Source: Pseudomonadales bacterium
Lineage (GTDB): Bacteria; Pseudomonadota; Gammaproteobacteria; Pseudomonadales; Pseudohongiellaceae
Direction of reading: 5' to 3'
DNA length: 51,072 nt
NCBI GenBank assembly: GCA_028281635.1
Contig: JANQJM010000062.1
Location: 1 to 51,072, forward strand
The notes beneath the pieces are model-generated. The model did no database searches. It was not told where the DNA came from and saw only the letters and a list, made by a program, of their open reading frames with translations. Each line of letters starts with the position of its first letter. The stretch's first letter is position 1. Below, one piece after another: positions 32,981 through 41,386 of this stretch. The position numbers and the translations under genes were made by a program.

Positions 32981-33709
32981 ATGAAAATATTTATCCGTAC
33001 AACCGCCTTAATTGCAATCTTGGCTAGCAGCAGTTTTTCTTTTCTTGCAATGGCTCAAGACGGCGCCAGCAGTGTCCTGGACCGCTATGGCGGACTGGAT
33101 ATCACCAGGGAAGGCCCTACCATAGATGCGGATTTAGCGCGCAAAATGTTCCGTCGCGGGAACACCTACAGCAACCTCGAGCGATTCGATGAAGCTATCG
33201 AAGAGTATCGAAAAGCCATAAGTGCCGACCCAAACTATTCAGATGCCATTCGTAACCTGGCCAATACCTACTACTTCCTGGAGCGTTACGCTGAAGCCAA
33301 GCCATTGCTGGCTCGCTTTATCGAACTTCAAACATCCACTTCCGCCAGCCTGATCGCCGCCGTGCAGACTCTCGGAAAACTGGAAAGAGATGACCGCAAC
33401 TACGCAATTGCAATTGACTATGATGTGCGCGCTATTGAACTGGACCCTGACAATGACTCGCAAGTACATATCATGGCGAACACCTACAATAATGCCGGTT
33501 ATGCTGCGGAAGCGATTCGTATTTATCAGGCCGGCATTGCGGCCATGCCAGGCAACGCGTTTTTTGATCGTAGCCTCGGTCGCATCTTAGAGCAGGAAGG
33601 AAGACTGGAAGAGGCATTGATCGCTTACCAGAGCGCTGCCAGTAAAGATCCCGAGTCAGATTTCTATGCCGATCTGGTGGAAAACACAGAGCGTCGGCTA
33701 CGACGCTAG
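32981..33709 (+). CDS. Exported TPR-repeat protein
   Basis: This 242-residue protein has a signal peptide (I-F-I-R-T-T-A-L-I-A-I-L-A-S-S...M-A, cut before Q-D-G near 26) and then at least four tetratricopeptide repeats from about 55 to 235 (for example R-R-G-N-T-Y-S-N-L-E-R-F-D-E-A-I-E-E-Y and the following A-I-R-N-L-A-N-T-Y). Such proteins scaffold protein complexes in the periplasm. The ATG at 32981 is used in preference to the preceding in-frame TTG. It is 85 bases after selD and convergent with the aminopeptidase gene. Confidence 0.88.
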   Translation: MKIFIRTTALIAILASSSFSFLAMAQDGASSVLDRYGGLDITREGPTIDADLARKMFRRGNTYSNLERFDEAIEEYRKAISADPNYSDAIRNLANTYYFLERYAEAKPLLARFIELQTSTSASLIAAVQTLGKLERDDRNYAIAIDYDVRAIELDPDNDSQVHIMANTYNNAGYAAEAIRIYQAGIAAMPGNAFFDRSLGRILEQEGRLEEALIAYQSAASKDPESDFYADLVENTERRLRR

Positions 33710-33726
33710 CCCGCTGATTTTCTGAG

Positions 33727-34791
33727 TTAACAATCCAGGCAAAGCTCACTGAGGCTTTGCTCTCGTTGCTCTGGCGGTAATGCGGCTATCTCTTTCACTC
33801 TCTGATAAAAAGCTGACATATCTCCATCAACTGCCGCCATCAGCGCATTGAAATGAGGAACCAGGCTATTGTAGGACGCCACGGTTGAGAGCTGCGCATT
33901 GTTCAAGGAGCGTGCAAACCAGCTATCATACCCGGCGTATCCTCCCCAGCCCCGTTTAATCCGTTCGTAGTCGACTCGCATCTGTTGTTGTAAATCCTGT
34001 TTCTGATCGCGCATGTCCTCAGTATCCATATCCCTGTCATAGAGTTCAGCGAACTTCTCGCGCCAGGCAATCACCAGATCGACGAATTCCTGCTGGCGGG
34101 ACAGAACAGCATCTGCGGTGGTGACAGACTCTTCCTGGTTTTTGCTTTTCAGCCAACGCCGCACACCTTCTCTCTCCACTGCCGTAGCGTAACTCTCGTT
34201 AAAGGTCGTATCGCCTTGGACATACAGGACCTGATGAGCCAACTCATGGAAGATCAATCCCGCCAATTGATAGTCCTGCCGGTTAATCACCGTACTCAGC
34301 AAAGAATCATCAAACCACCCCAGTGTCGAGTAGGCATCAACACCGCCGGTGTAAACGTCATAACCTTCTGCACTGAGTCGTTGCGCATAGTTGGAGGCCG
34401 CATTTTCCGAGAAGTAACCGCGATAAGAAACACAGCCCGCGATGGGATAACACCAATTGATGGCTTCAGTAGAAAACTCAGGCGCAGCAAAGACGTTCCA
34501 CACCACATGCTCTCTTCCTACATCGACGAAAGTGGAATAATTGTTTGCAACCGGTAACTGCATTTCAGTCTCAGCGAATTGCCTCAATTCGAGGACCAAC
34601 TCAAGCTTTTCCTTCAACTGGGCAGAGACGGTGTCATCCGCCAACAAGCGTTCGATGTCTTCACGCCCGGTCATAATAGACAACTGACCACGGGCAGCCT
34701 GGGTGTAATACCCGACGGTTTCGCAAGAGAGTAAGAAGATTGAAAGTGCACCAAGGACAAGGAGCTTTATTAGCTGGGGTATTCGATTCAC
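33727..34791 (-). CDS. Lipoprotein zinc aminopeptidase (COG4324 type)
   Basis: This 354-residue predicted peptidase has a lipoprotein signal with lipobox L-L-S-C (Cys23), followed by the family's N-terminal E-T-V-G-Y-Y-T-Q-A-A-R-G-Q. The metallopeptidase motif I-F-H-E-L-A-H-Q-V (H-E-x2-H) is near 187, and the third ligand Glu is in N-E-S-Y-A-T-A-V-E near 205. It is therefore an envelope-anchored Zn peptidase. It starts at a GTG at 34791, five bases after the YjbQ stop, so it is in an operon with yjbQ and the glutaminyl cyclase. Confidence 0.9.
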   Translation of the reverse strand: MNRIPQLIKLLVLGALSIFLLSCETVGYYTQAARGQLSIMTGREDIERLLADDTVSAQLKEKLELVLELRQFAETEMQLPVANNYSTFVDVGREHVVWNVFAAPEFSTEAINWCYPIAGCVSYRGYFSENAASNYAQRLSAEGYDVYTGGVDAYSTLGWFDDSLLSTVINRQDYQLAGLIFHELAHQVLYVQGDTTFNESYATAVEREGVRRWLKSKNQEESVTTADAVLSRQQEFVDLVIAWREKFAELYDRDMDTEDMRDQKQDLQQQMRVDYERIKRGWGGYAGYDSWFARSLNNAQLSTVASYNSLVPHFNALMAAVDGDMSAFYQRVKEIAALPPEQREQSLSELCLDC

Positions 34792-34796
34792 GATTT

Positions 34797-35231
34797 CTAA
34801 TCAACTCCCCGCTGTGAACCTTGAATGGTCACCAGGATAGAGCGAGCACCTCCACTATCCCGATGTTCGCCCAGGTAGAGGCCCTGCCAGGTGCCCAGGT
34901 CCAGTCGTCCCTGACGAATGGGCAATGTTAGTTCGCAGCCCAGCAAACCCGACTTGATATGTGCGGGCATATCATCCGCACCTTCATAGGTGTGCTCATA
35001 GTATGGCGCATGTTCTGGCGCCAGCACGTTGAAGTGGGATTCCATGTCTCGCCGCACAGAACTATCAGCGTTTTCGTTCACGCTGAGTGATGCCGAAGTG
35101 TGCTTTAGCAAAAAATGGGCGAGGCCGATGTCAATTTCTTTAAGCTCAGGACATTGAGCCAGCACTTCATCGGTGACGAGATGAAAGCCTCTGGGTTTAG
35201 GTGAGAGTGAAACCTGCTTCTGCAGCCACAT
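34797..35231 (-). CDS. YjbQ-family protein (secondary thiamine-phosphate synthase)
   Basis: This 144-residue single-domain protein of the UPF0047/YjbQ family has [13 protein letters not shown] near residue 44 and [13 protein letters not shown] near 115. The family has weak thiamine-phosphate synthase activity, and its main role is unsettled. The TGA of the upstream cyclase and this ATG share one base (TGATG), a tight coupling. Confidence 0.93.
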   Translation of the reverse strand: MWLQKQVSLSPKPRGFHLVTDEVLAQCPELKEIDIGLAHFLLKHTSASLSVNENADSSVRRDMESHFNVLAPEHAPYYEHTYEGADDMPAHIKSGLLGCELTLPIRQGRLDLGTWQGLYLGEHRDSGGARSILVTIQGSQRGVD

Positions 35232-35992
35232 CAGGGATCGATAAGTTCTATTTCAAACAAGTTGGCCCAGTGCTTCCCTGTGACGAACAGCCGTTGCTGA
35301 TCAGGGTCCCAGGCGATACCATTCAACACTGCCTCAAAGCTACCCAGCTCTGTTTGTTCTGATAAACCGGTCAGATCGATCAGCGAATTAACATTACCAC
35401 TTTCAGGGTTGATACGGACGATAAAATCGGTCTGCCACACATTCGCCCACACTTCTCCGTCGATGTACTCCAGCTCATTCAGGTTGTTTATCGGACTATC
35501 ATTTAGTGTCACGTTGACCCGACGTGTAGGCACAAAATTTTCCGGATCAATGAATTGCAGTTGCGAAGTACCATCGCTGAGTATGAGTTGTTCACCGTCA
35601 TAGGCCAAACCCCAGCCCTCAGTGGCATTGTAATGAGTGCCCAGCTGTTCGAATGAGTTTTTGTCGTAAACAAAAACCATATGGGACTTCCAAGTGAGTT
35701 GATAAATCTTGTCGTCTACTAACTCTATGCCTTCACCGAAATAGCGATTGGACAAGGACTTGGACATGAGCACACTGGCATCATCAAGATTCAGTTTGCT
35801 CAGACTGGATCGCCCTTCTTTTCCTGTTCCCTCATATAAGTAACCATCATGAAAAAACAAGCCCTGGGTAAACGCCTGAATGTTGTGGGGATAGGTGTTG
35901 ACGATCCGATAGCCATAGCGGGTCAACTCCTCCTGTGCGGTGACGGGAAGAGCGAATAGCAATATGGCGATAGCCCAAATTCTCATATTCAC
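35231..35992 (-). CDS. Glutaminyl-peptide cyclotransferase (plant/bacterial type)
   Basis: This 253-residue five-bladed propeller enzyme turns N-terminal Gln into pyroglutamate. An N-terminal signal peptide ([13 protein letters not shown], cut before Q-E-E near 20) sends it to the periplasm. Conserved family segments are F-T-Q-G-L near 41, L-Y-E-G-T-G near 53, E-G-W-G-L near 128, L-N-E-L-E near 172, and N-G-I-A-W-D near 225. The start is GTG at 35992 or ATG at 35986; both leave the signal intact. It heads a three-gene unit of peptide-modifying envelope proteins. Confidence 0.92.
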   Translation of the reverse strand: MNMRIWAIAILLFALPVTAQEELTRYGYRIVNTYPHNIQAFTQGLFFHDGYLYEGTGKEGRSSLSKLNLDDASVLMSKSLSNRYFGEGIELVDDKIYQLTWKSHMVFVYDKNSFEQLGTHYNATEGWGLAYDGEQLILSDGTSQLQFIDPENFVPTRRVNVTLNDSPINNLNELEYIDGEVWANVWQTDFIVRINPESGNVNSLIDLTGLSEQTELGSFEAVLNGIAWDPDQQRLFVTGKHWANLFEIELIDP

Positions 35993-36116
35993 AATGTTAC
36001 CAGCTCAGAGGTCTATTATAGAATGGGATAAATGCCTGATTTCCTCACCAAAACGACAGCCTGGGTGTGCTGGTCGCCAGAGTGCCGGGGAAGTAATTCG
36101 AGAAGGAGCCTTCTAG

Positions 36117-36461
36117 ATGGAAGACTGTTTATTCTGCAAGATTGTTGCCGGTGATATCCCGGCAGATATCGTTTACCAAGATTCTGATATCACTGCATTT
36201 AGAGATATTAATCCGGCCGCCCCTACCCATATTCTGGTCATTCCCAACGAGCACATAGCTGCGATAAACGAAGCCAGCCCGGAACACCAGGCATTGCTGG
36301 GCAAGCTGCTGCTTGTGGCCAACCAGATCGCCGAACAGGAAGGACTTGCTGAAGACGGTTTTCGTTATGTGATCAATACCGGTGGCCATGGCGGACAAAC
36401 AGTTTTTCATGTTCATCTCCATATTCTGGGCGGACGCCAACTGGCTTGGCCTCCGGGTTAA
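36117..36461 (+). CDS. HIT-family nucleotide hydrolase (HinT-like)
   Basis: This 114-residue protein matches the whole HIT fold. It opens C-L-F-C-K-I-V-A-G-D-I-P, and the histidine triad is H-V-H-L-H-I-L-G-G near residue 101. It hydrolyses adenosine phosphoramidates and aminoacyl-adenylates. AAGGAG lies eight bases before the ATG. Its stop codon overlaps the stop of the convergent mtnA gene by 4 bases. Confidence 0.95.
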   Translation: MEDCLFCKIVAGDIPADIVYQDSDITAFRDINPAAPTHILVIPNEHIAAINEASPEHQALLGKLLLVANQIAEQEGLAEDGFRYVINTGGHGGQTVFHVHLHILGGRQLAWPPG

Positions 36462-37540
36462 TCCAACAAGCCTGCGATCGCTTCCGCGGTGGCAGGCACC
36501 ACAGACCGTTCGGTGATCAGCGCGGTTACCAGCCGGGCCGGTGTGACATCGAAACCTATGTTGCTCACTGCGGTGTTCTCCGGCGCAATGGCGACCCGTT
36601 GCGGAACACCGGATTCATCTTTACCCATGAGTGTTAATACTTCCTCCGCGTCGCGCTCTTCGATAGGAATTTCCTCATGACCGTCTTCGATCGCAAAATC
36701 GATAGTTGAGATTGGCAGCGCCACATAAAAAGGAATGCCGTTATCATTTGCTGCCAATGCTTTGAGATAAGTCCCAACTTTATTGCAAACATCACCGCGG
36801 CGTGTGGTGCGATCACTGCCAACCAAACACAAATCTACTTTGCCCTGTTGCATGAGATGACCCCCTGCATTGTCTACCACAAGGGTATGGGGAATTCCGC
36901 GCTGTCCCAGTTCCCAACAGGTGAGAGAGGCGCCCTGGTTGCGCGGCCTGGTCTCGTCCACCCAGACATGTAGCGGTATGCCCGCGGCAGCCGCCTTGTA
37001 TACGACTGCGAGCGCCGTACCCCAGTCCACAGTGGCCAGCGCACCAGCATTGCAGTGGGTGAGAATATTAAGCTGCGATTGTGTCGCTGACTTGCGCTGC
37101 CAGATCTCCTGCAGCACTGCTGCGCCCTGTTCACCAATAGCTTCACAAACCGCAATATCTTCCTTTTCCAGAATCTGGGCCAGTTCCAGTGCTCTACCTG
37201 CAAGCTCTTCGGGGGCAACAGACGCCAATCCATTGTGGCAGCGCTGCAAGGCCCAGTGCAGATTAATCGCCGTCGGCCGGGTGGCGGCCAAAGATTGAAT
37301 GGCCGACTCCAGTACCGAGCTGTCTTCCCGCAGCGCCAGATAGATGCCGTAAGCCGCAGTCACTCCAATTAGCGGTGCGCCCCGCACCTGCATCGATTCG
37401 ATAGCAACACAGACATCTTGTAATGAATTTAACGAGGCTATGGCCAACTCGTGAGGTAACCTGGTCTGATCAATTATCCTGACCGTATCCGATTCTGTGT
37501 CATACCACAGACTCTGATGACCACCCCCGGCGCTGGTCAT
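36458..37540 (-). CDS. mtnA: S-methyl-5-thioribose-1-phosphate isomerase
   Basis: This 360-residue enzyme isomerises 5-methylthioribose-1-phosphate to the ribulose form in methylthioadenosine salvage. Conserved R-G-A-P-L-I-G lies near 53. The catalytic Cys is in T-H-C-N-A-G near 162, and the catalytic Asp in V-G-S-D-R near 241. N-K-V-G-T-Y follows near 252. It begins five bases after the aldolase-SDR fusion gene and is almost certainly co-transcribed with it. None of mtnK, mtnP, mtnB, mtnC or mtnD is present in the window, which points to a shunt rather than full methionine recovery. Confidence 0.95.
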   Translation of the reverse strand: MTSAGGGHQSLWYDTESDTVRIIDQTRLPHELAIASLNSLQDVCVAIESMQVRGAPLIGVTAAYGIYLALREDSSVLESAIQSLAATRPTAINLHWALQRCHNGLASVAPEELAGRALELAQILEKEDIAVCEAIGEQGAAVLQEIWQRKSATQSQLNILTHCNAGALATVDWGTALAVVYKAAAAGIPLHVWVDETRPRNQGASLTCWELGQRGIPHTLVVDNAGGHLMQQGKVDLCLVGSDRTTRRGDVCNKVGTYLKALAANDNGIPFYVALPISTIDFAIEDGHEEIPIEERDAEEVLTLMGKDESGVPQRVAIAPENTAVSNIGFDVTPARLVTALITERSVVPATAEAIAGLLD

Positions 37541-37545
37541 GCAGC

Positions 37546-39516
37546 TTAGATCACGCGCTCGTTGCCACCATCGATGGCAATTTGCGCTCCAGTAGTTTTG
37601 CTAAAAGTCTGACTCAGCAAACTCGTTGCAACTGCCGCCACATCCGCGGAATTCAGTTCAGTGCCGAGCACATTGGCAGTGCGATACTCTTCCACGCTCA
37701 TACCGTAATGCGCTGCTCGTTGCGCCAACACTTCATCGGTCCAGATAGCCGTGTCGTAAATGGCGTTGGGGTGTAACGAGTTAACTCTGATACCAAAGCT
37801 TCCCAGTTCCAGGGCAGCAACTCTTGCCAGCTGATTCAGACCCGCCTTGGCCACAGAGTAAGCTGCCGCTCCCGGCCCCGGTGCCGGCACATTCTTCGAT
37901 CCTATGATTACCACCGACGGATCAAATCCGTTTTTGAGAAACGGAATACAGGCCCGAAGTAATCTCATATGAGAACTCATATTGAGTTCTACTGATTGCT
38001 CCCAGGATTCGTCCTCTAGTGATTCGATAGGGCTGCTCGACGGGAAGCGGCCGGCATTGCTCACCACCAGATCGATTCCCCCAAATTCCTGCACTGCCTC
38101 AGCCAGGGCGGCCTGAATTTGACCCGCTTCAGTAACATCGCAGCTTATCGGCAGCACGGAACTCTCCTCGAAAGACATCTCCTGAATATCCAAAGCAACG
38201 ACAACTGCACCCGCAGCCAGCAAGGATTCAACGCAGGCCCTGCCAATTCCTGAGGCTGCCCCGGAAACCAGAGCCACCTTACCCTCGAACTCTGCCCGTT
38301 GATTTCCCGACTGCAACTTGGCTTGCTCCAGTTCCCAATACTCAACGGCAAATAAATCCTGCTGTGGTAGAGCTGTCCAGCCACCCAGCGCTTCTCCATG
38401 TTGAATCGCTTTCAGGGTGTGGGTCGAGATGTCTGCCACGATACCGAGCCTTTTCCGGTTCGCGGCCATATAGATCATTCCTCGATCTTTAAACACCCCG
38501 TAGCGTGGCATGGTGTCGAGCATCTGATGATCGCCACTGCTGTGCTGTTGAAAATACTCCTGATACAACTGGCTGAATGCTTCCAAATCTCGTCGTGGGT
38601 CCGCATCAAACCCAGCGGCAAAAGCTTTCGCATGTATGGTGTGGTCGGGCGTCAATGGTCCTCGCTGAGCCAGCTCCACCGCATTTTCCAATTTAGCAAA
38701 GCCCGCAGCTTCTGCCGATGTGTCACAGCGCACCAAAACTGGACCACCGAATATTTCACCGGCGAATTTACGCAAGCGACATAGATAATCCAAATCTGTG
38801 GCACCAAGAGTGACGTCAGATTGCGCAAGTTGAGCAGCGCCATGCTCGGCAAGATAGTCTTCAGCCTTACTTACCAATTCAATCATGGTTTCGTAACTGG
38901 TTTGCGCGTCATCGTGGAAAGTAAATATTCCATGATGCAACAGAACGATACCCTTGAGCTGAGACCAATCCACAGCGGCAGTTGCCTCGGCCACCTGTTT
39001 TGCTAATACAAAGCCCGGCATGATGTAGGGCAGGATAAGCACCTCTGCGCCATACAGATCCGCCAGAATTTCTTCACCCTTTGGCGTATTGCTGATAGTT
39101 ACCACCGCATCGGCGTGGCTGTGATCGACAAAGGTATGGGGAATCAGCGCGTGTAAAATAGCTTCAACCGAAGGGGTCGGACCGGTGGGATCAAGCAAGG
39201 CCAACCGCAGTTGCCGCATCATTTCACTATCTGAGAGTTGAGAAAGTTGCCCCAACTTCTGCAGATAAGACAATCTGGTCGGGGGGAAGCCAGGCGACTC
39301 AATAGTGCGTAGATCCCACCCTGAACCTTTTACATAAAGAACGTCGGTCTTCTCACCAAACACATCGGCAACCTCTCCTTTCACAGAGGTGTTACCGCCA
39401 CCATGCAGCACCAGATCGCTTTCGGCACCCAATAGCTGTGAAGAGTAGACTCTGACAGCGACGGGATCTTCACCAGCGAACTGGGCTACTTGTTCTCTGT
39501 TCCAGCGATTCTTCAT
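37546..39516 (-). CDS. Bifunctional class II aldolase / SDR dehydrogenase
   Basis: This is a 656-residue fusion. Residues 1-400 are a class II aldolase/adducin-type domain with the Zn ligands H132 and H134 (D-H-S-H-A-D-A) and H194/H195 (L-L-H-H-G). Residues 411-656 are a short-chain dehydrogenase with S-G-A-A-S-G-I-G at 418-425, catalytic Ser540, Tyr553 and Lys557, and the terminal A-I-D-G-G. Similar fusions are rhamnulose-1-phosphate aldolase/lactaldehyde dehydrogenases. With mtnA five bases downstream, the aldolase may split methylthioribulose- or 5-deoxyribulose-1-phosphate to DHAP plus an aldehyde that the SDR domain oxidises or reduces. That assignment is inference. Confidence 0.9.
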   Translation of the reverse strand: MKNRWNREQVAQFAGEDPVAVRVYSSQLLGAESDLVLHGGGNTSVKGEVADVFGEKTDVLYVKGSGWDLRTIESPGFPPTRLSYLQKLGQLSQLSDSEMMRQLRLALLDPTGPTPSVEAILHALIPHTFVDHSHADAVVTISNTPKGEEILADLYGAEVLILPYIMPGFVLAKQVAEATAAVDWSQLKGIVLLHHGIFTFHDDAQTSYETMIELVSKAEDYLAEHGAAQLAQSDVTLGATDLDYLCRLRKFAGEIFGGPVLVRCDTSAEAAGFAKLENAVELAQRGPLTPDHTIHAKAFAAGFDADPRRDLEAFSQLYQEYFQQHSSGDHQMLDTMPRYGVFKDRGMIYMAANRKRLGIVADISTHTLKAIQHGEALGGWTALPQQDLFAVEYWELEQAKLQSGNQRAEFEGKVALVSGAASGIGRACVESLLAAGAVVVALDIQEMSFEESSVLPISCDVTEAGQIQAALAEAVQEFGGIDLVVSNAGRFPSSSPIESLEDESWEQSVELNMSSHMRLLRACIPFLKNGFDPSVVIIGSKNVPAPGPGAAAYSVAKAGLNQLARVAALELGSFGIRVNSLHPNAIYDTAIWTDEVLAQRAAHYGMSVEEYRTANVLGTELNSADVAAVATSLLSQTFSKTTGAQIAIDGGNERVI

Positions 39517-39564
39517 GACCTGCAGTTTTACCCGATTGCAGCGTTCAATTTATTTAACCCAAAC

Positions 39565-39598
39565 AAAAAACGCAGCATCAAAGATGCTGCGTTTTTTT
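39565..39598. terminator. Bidirectional intrinsic terminator
   Basis: A perfect 9-bp stem (CGCAGCATC 39571-39579, GATGCTGCG 39583-39591) with an AAA loop is flanked by six A on the left and seven T on the right. Read leftward it ends the ExbD transcript 15 bases after its stop and insulates the aldolase-mtnA unit, whose own promoter must then lie in the roughly 50 bases to 39516. Confidence 0.93.
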
Positions 39599-39613
39599 CA
39601 AGCCTGGTAAATT

Positions 39614-40033
39614 CTAGTTGGGTTCGACAATCGAAATATTCGCCATCCCCGCCTGCCGAGCCGCATCCATAATCATTACCAGAGTGCTCACATCCGATGA
39701 GTGGTCGGGCTGAATAATGACTGATGCCGCAGGATTCTCAGCCTTTAGCTGGTCGATATTCGAACGGACCTGGGTTTCGATAATCGGTCGTGGATTACCA
39801 TTCAGAATAATCTCGTTATTGGGACCGATTTCGAAAAGGATGTTCTTCTTATCCGTATCATCAGGTGGCGTTTCGTTATTGTTATTGTCGCTGCTGGCTG
39901 CGTTGATTGCTGTTTCCGACAGAAAAGTCGCGGTCACAACGAAAAAGATCAACAGGATAAATACCACGTCCAACATAGGAGTCAGATCGATCTTGGCATC
40001 ATCCTCAGACTTCTTACCGGAGATTTTTTTCAT
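39614..40033 (-). CDS. exbD: ExbD/TolR-family biopolymer transport protein
   Basis: This 139-residue inner-membrane protein has one membrane helix (about 20-42) that carries the proton-carrying Asp in I-D-L-T-P-M-L-D-V-V-F. A long periplasmic domain follows, with an Asn/Asp-rich linker (about 48-62). It normally works with ExbB and TonB to power outer-membrane uptake. No exbB or tonB is adjacent, so this is an orphan copy unless they lie elsewhere. It is on the same strand as the TetR gene, 190 bases away. Confidence 0.92.
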   Translation of the reverse strand: MKKISGKKSEDDAKIDLTPMLDVVFILLIFFVVTATFLSETAINAASSDNNNNETPPDDTDKKNILFEIGPNNEIILNGNPRPIIETQVRSNIDQLKAENPAASVIIQPDHSSDVSTLVMIMDAARQAGMANISIVEPN

Positions 40034-40132
40034 TATTCGGCCCTGGAACTGGTTACTACGCTAGCCTCAGAGTATATCAGCGCTCTGGCCGGAAACAAAA
40101 GCCTGGGTCGGCAATGGAACCCCAGAAACCAG

Positions 40133-40155
40133 GAAGGAGGCCCTTGGCCTCCTTC
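40133..40155. other. Strong stem-loop between tetR and exbD
   Basis: GAAGGAGGCC (40133-40142) pairs perfectly with GGCCTCCTTC (40146-40155) across a CTT loop. No T-run follows on either strand, so it is not a standard intrinsic terminator. It may act as an mRNA processing or stability element between the two leftward genes. Confidence 0.5.
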
Positions 40156-40223
40156 AAAGTGTGGTATTTCGTAGCACTTGGTGAGTAGACTCTTGAGATT
40201 CCCGGCTTTTCCGGACAGGGTGG

Positions 40224-40811
40224 CTACTTCTTCAGAGAATTGACAGTGAACTTAATGAGATCTTTGAGCTGTCGAGCATTCTTGCCATCACGGGAATTTA
40301 CCCTGATTCCATGTAGCATATTGACCAGAATGTCAGCCGCCGATTCAACGCTCACCCCTTTCTTCAGTTTACCTTTCTTCTGCGCCTGTTTCAGCCGCAG
40401 CACCAGAGGCTTTCGAATATTCGCCAGAGAGGAGCGAATCACTCGCTTCATGTCTCTATCGTAATTGATACTTTCGCAAAGCGAATTAACCAGCAGGCAA
40501 CCCATAGCACGATGCTTGTTACTGATACTTAAAATAGACAAATCGAAATACGTATCGATAGATTCCCAGGGACCGAGCTTTTCATTCTTTAAGGAATTCG
40601 TGATCTGCTCTTCAACGATTGCGTTGTATTGGTCTACACAAGATTTAAAGAAAGTTTCTTTATCGCCAAAGGAATTGTATAAGGTTCCACGATTGATTCC
40701 TGTGCAATCTAATAGTTTCTGGACCGAACTCGCCTCGTATCCTTCTTTCCAAAACTGTTCCATGGCATTGGTCAATACCTTTGCCTCTTCGAATTCGACT
40801 GGTCGTGCCAT
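40224..40811 (-). CDS. TetR/AcrR-family regulator
   Basis: This 195-residue protein has an N-terminal helix-turn-helix (about residues 8-55; S-S-V-Q-K-L-L-D-C-T-G-I-N-R-G-T-L-Y-N is the recognition region, ending in the usual F-G-D-K-E-T-F-F). It has an all-helical ligand-binding dimer domain with a T-I-like C-terminus. The ligand is unknown. Upstream, an imperfect palindrome near 40963-40982 (TTGTTCG...) could be its operator. Targets may include ExbD or its own gene. Confidence 0.93.
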   Translation of the reverse strand: MARPVEFEEAKVLTNAMEQFWKEGYEASSVQKLLDCTGINRGTLYNSFGDKETFFKSCVDQYNAIVEEQITNSLKNEKLGPWESIDTYFDLSILSISNKHRAMGCLLVNSLCESINYDRDMKRVIRSSLANIRKPLVLRLKQAQKKGKLKKGVSVESAADILVNMLHGIRVNSRDGKNARQLKDLIKFTVNSLKK

Positions 40812-41333
40812 CGTTGTTTCTTGATTCCTTAAATCTGAGTTAAAACTGCGTCTGGTTTTTCGCGCCTGTGGTCGAGTTCAATTTTGGTGCGTAGTTCGAG
40901 AACCCAGACCCCGGAAATCGAAAGCGCGCTATTGTATTACAGCGTCCGGAGATTTACACCAATTGTTCGAAAATTCGTTGAATAAAAACTGAATGTGACA
41001 ATTTCAGTCATTTTTGAATGCTACTTCACCAATTCCTGACAGCCTGATGGGAGCTGAATCTTCTTTCAGGTGATAGGCAGCAAATCAATCATTGTGTACT
41101 GGTCAAAAATTGAACAGCTGAGATTTGAGTTTTAGAACAAAGGGTAAAGAGAGAATTGGAGTCTGGGTTTTTCAATAATCCTGCTAAGAAACCCCAACGT
41201 GGCTTTAAGTTATGCCTGACAATAACCTAAAGGTCCATCAGTCCACCGAACGCACACCCCCAACGTGGCTATAAGTTCTGTGCGATGGTAACCGTTAGGC
41301 CTATCAATCCTCCGAACGCCAAACCAAACATAT
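40812..41333. other. 522-base intergenic region before tetR
   Basis: This gap lies between the start of tetR and the end of the DUF445 gene. The half nearest tetR holds its leader and the weak palindrome at 40963-40982. The half nearest DUF445 (41192-41333) is made of repeated copies of the DUF445 3' end. I recognise no other gene or RNA. Confidence 0.6.
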
Positions 41334-41386
41334 CTATAGGTTTTGCACAACGGTTATGGTAAGCCCAATGGTTCCTCCAAACACCG
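41192..41386 (-). repeat. Three degenerate 65-66-base tandem copies of the DUF445 gene tail
   Basis: Copy C is the true 3' end of the DUF445 gene (about 41320-41386). Copy B (41258-41320) and copy A (41192-41257) follow downstream of its stop. A and B share CCCCAACGTGGCT exactly, 66 bases apart. B and C match at 35 of 52 aligned bases without gaps. Translated in the gene's frame, C ends F-G-G-T-I-G-L-T-I-T-V-V-Q-N-L-stop and B ends F-G-G-L-I-G-L-T-V-T-I-A-Q-N-L-stop, while A is decayed. B has its own ATG at 41331, giving a possible 20-residue hydrophobic peptide (41269-41331) seven bases after the gene's stop. Confidence 0.75.

Noticed and set aside
40963-40982. Imperfect palindrome upstream of tetR as a TetR operator
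   Set aside because: Only 12 of 20 positions are symmetric; kept as a remark in the intergenic entry but not called a site.
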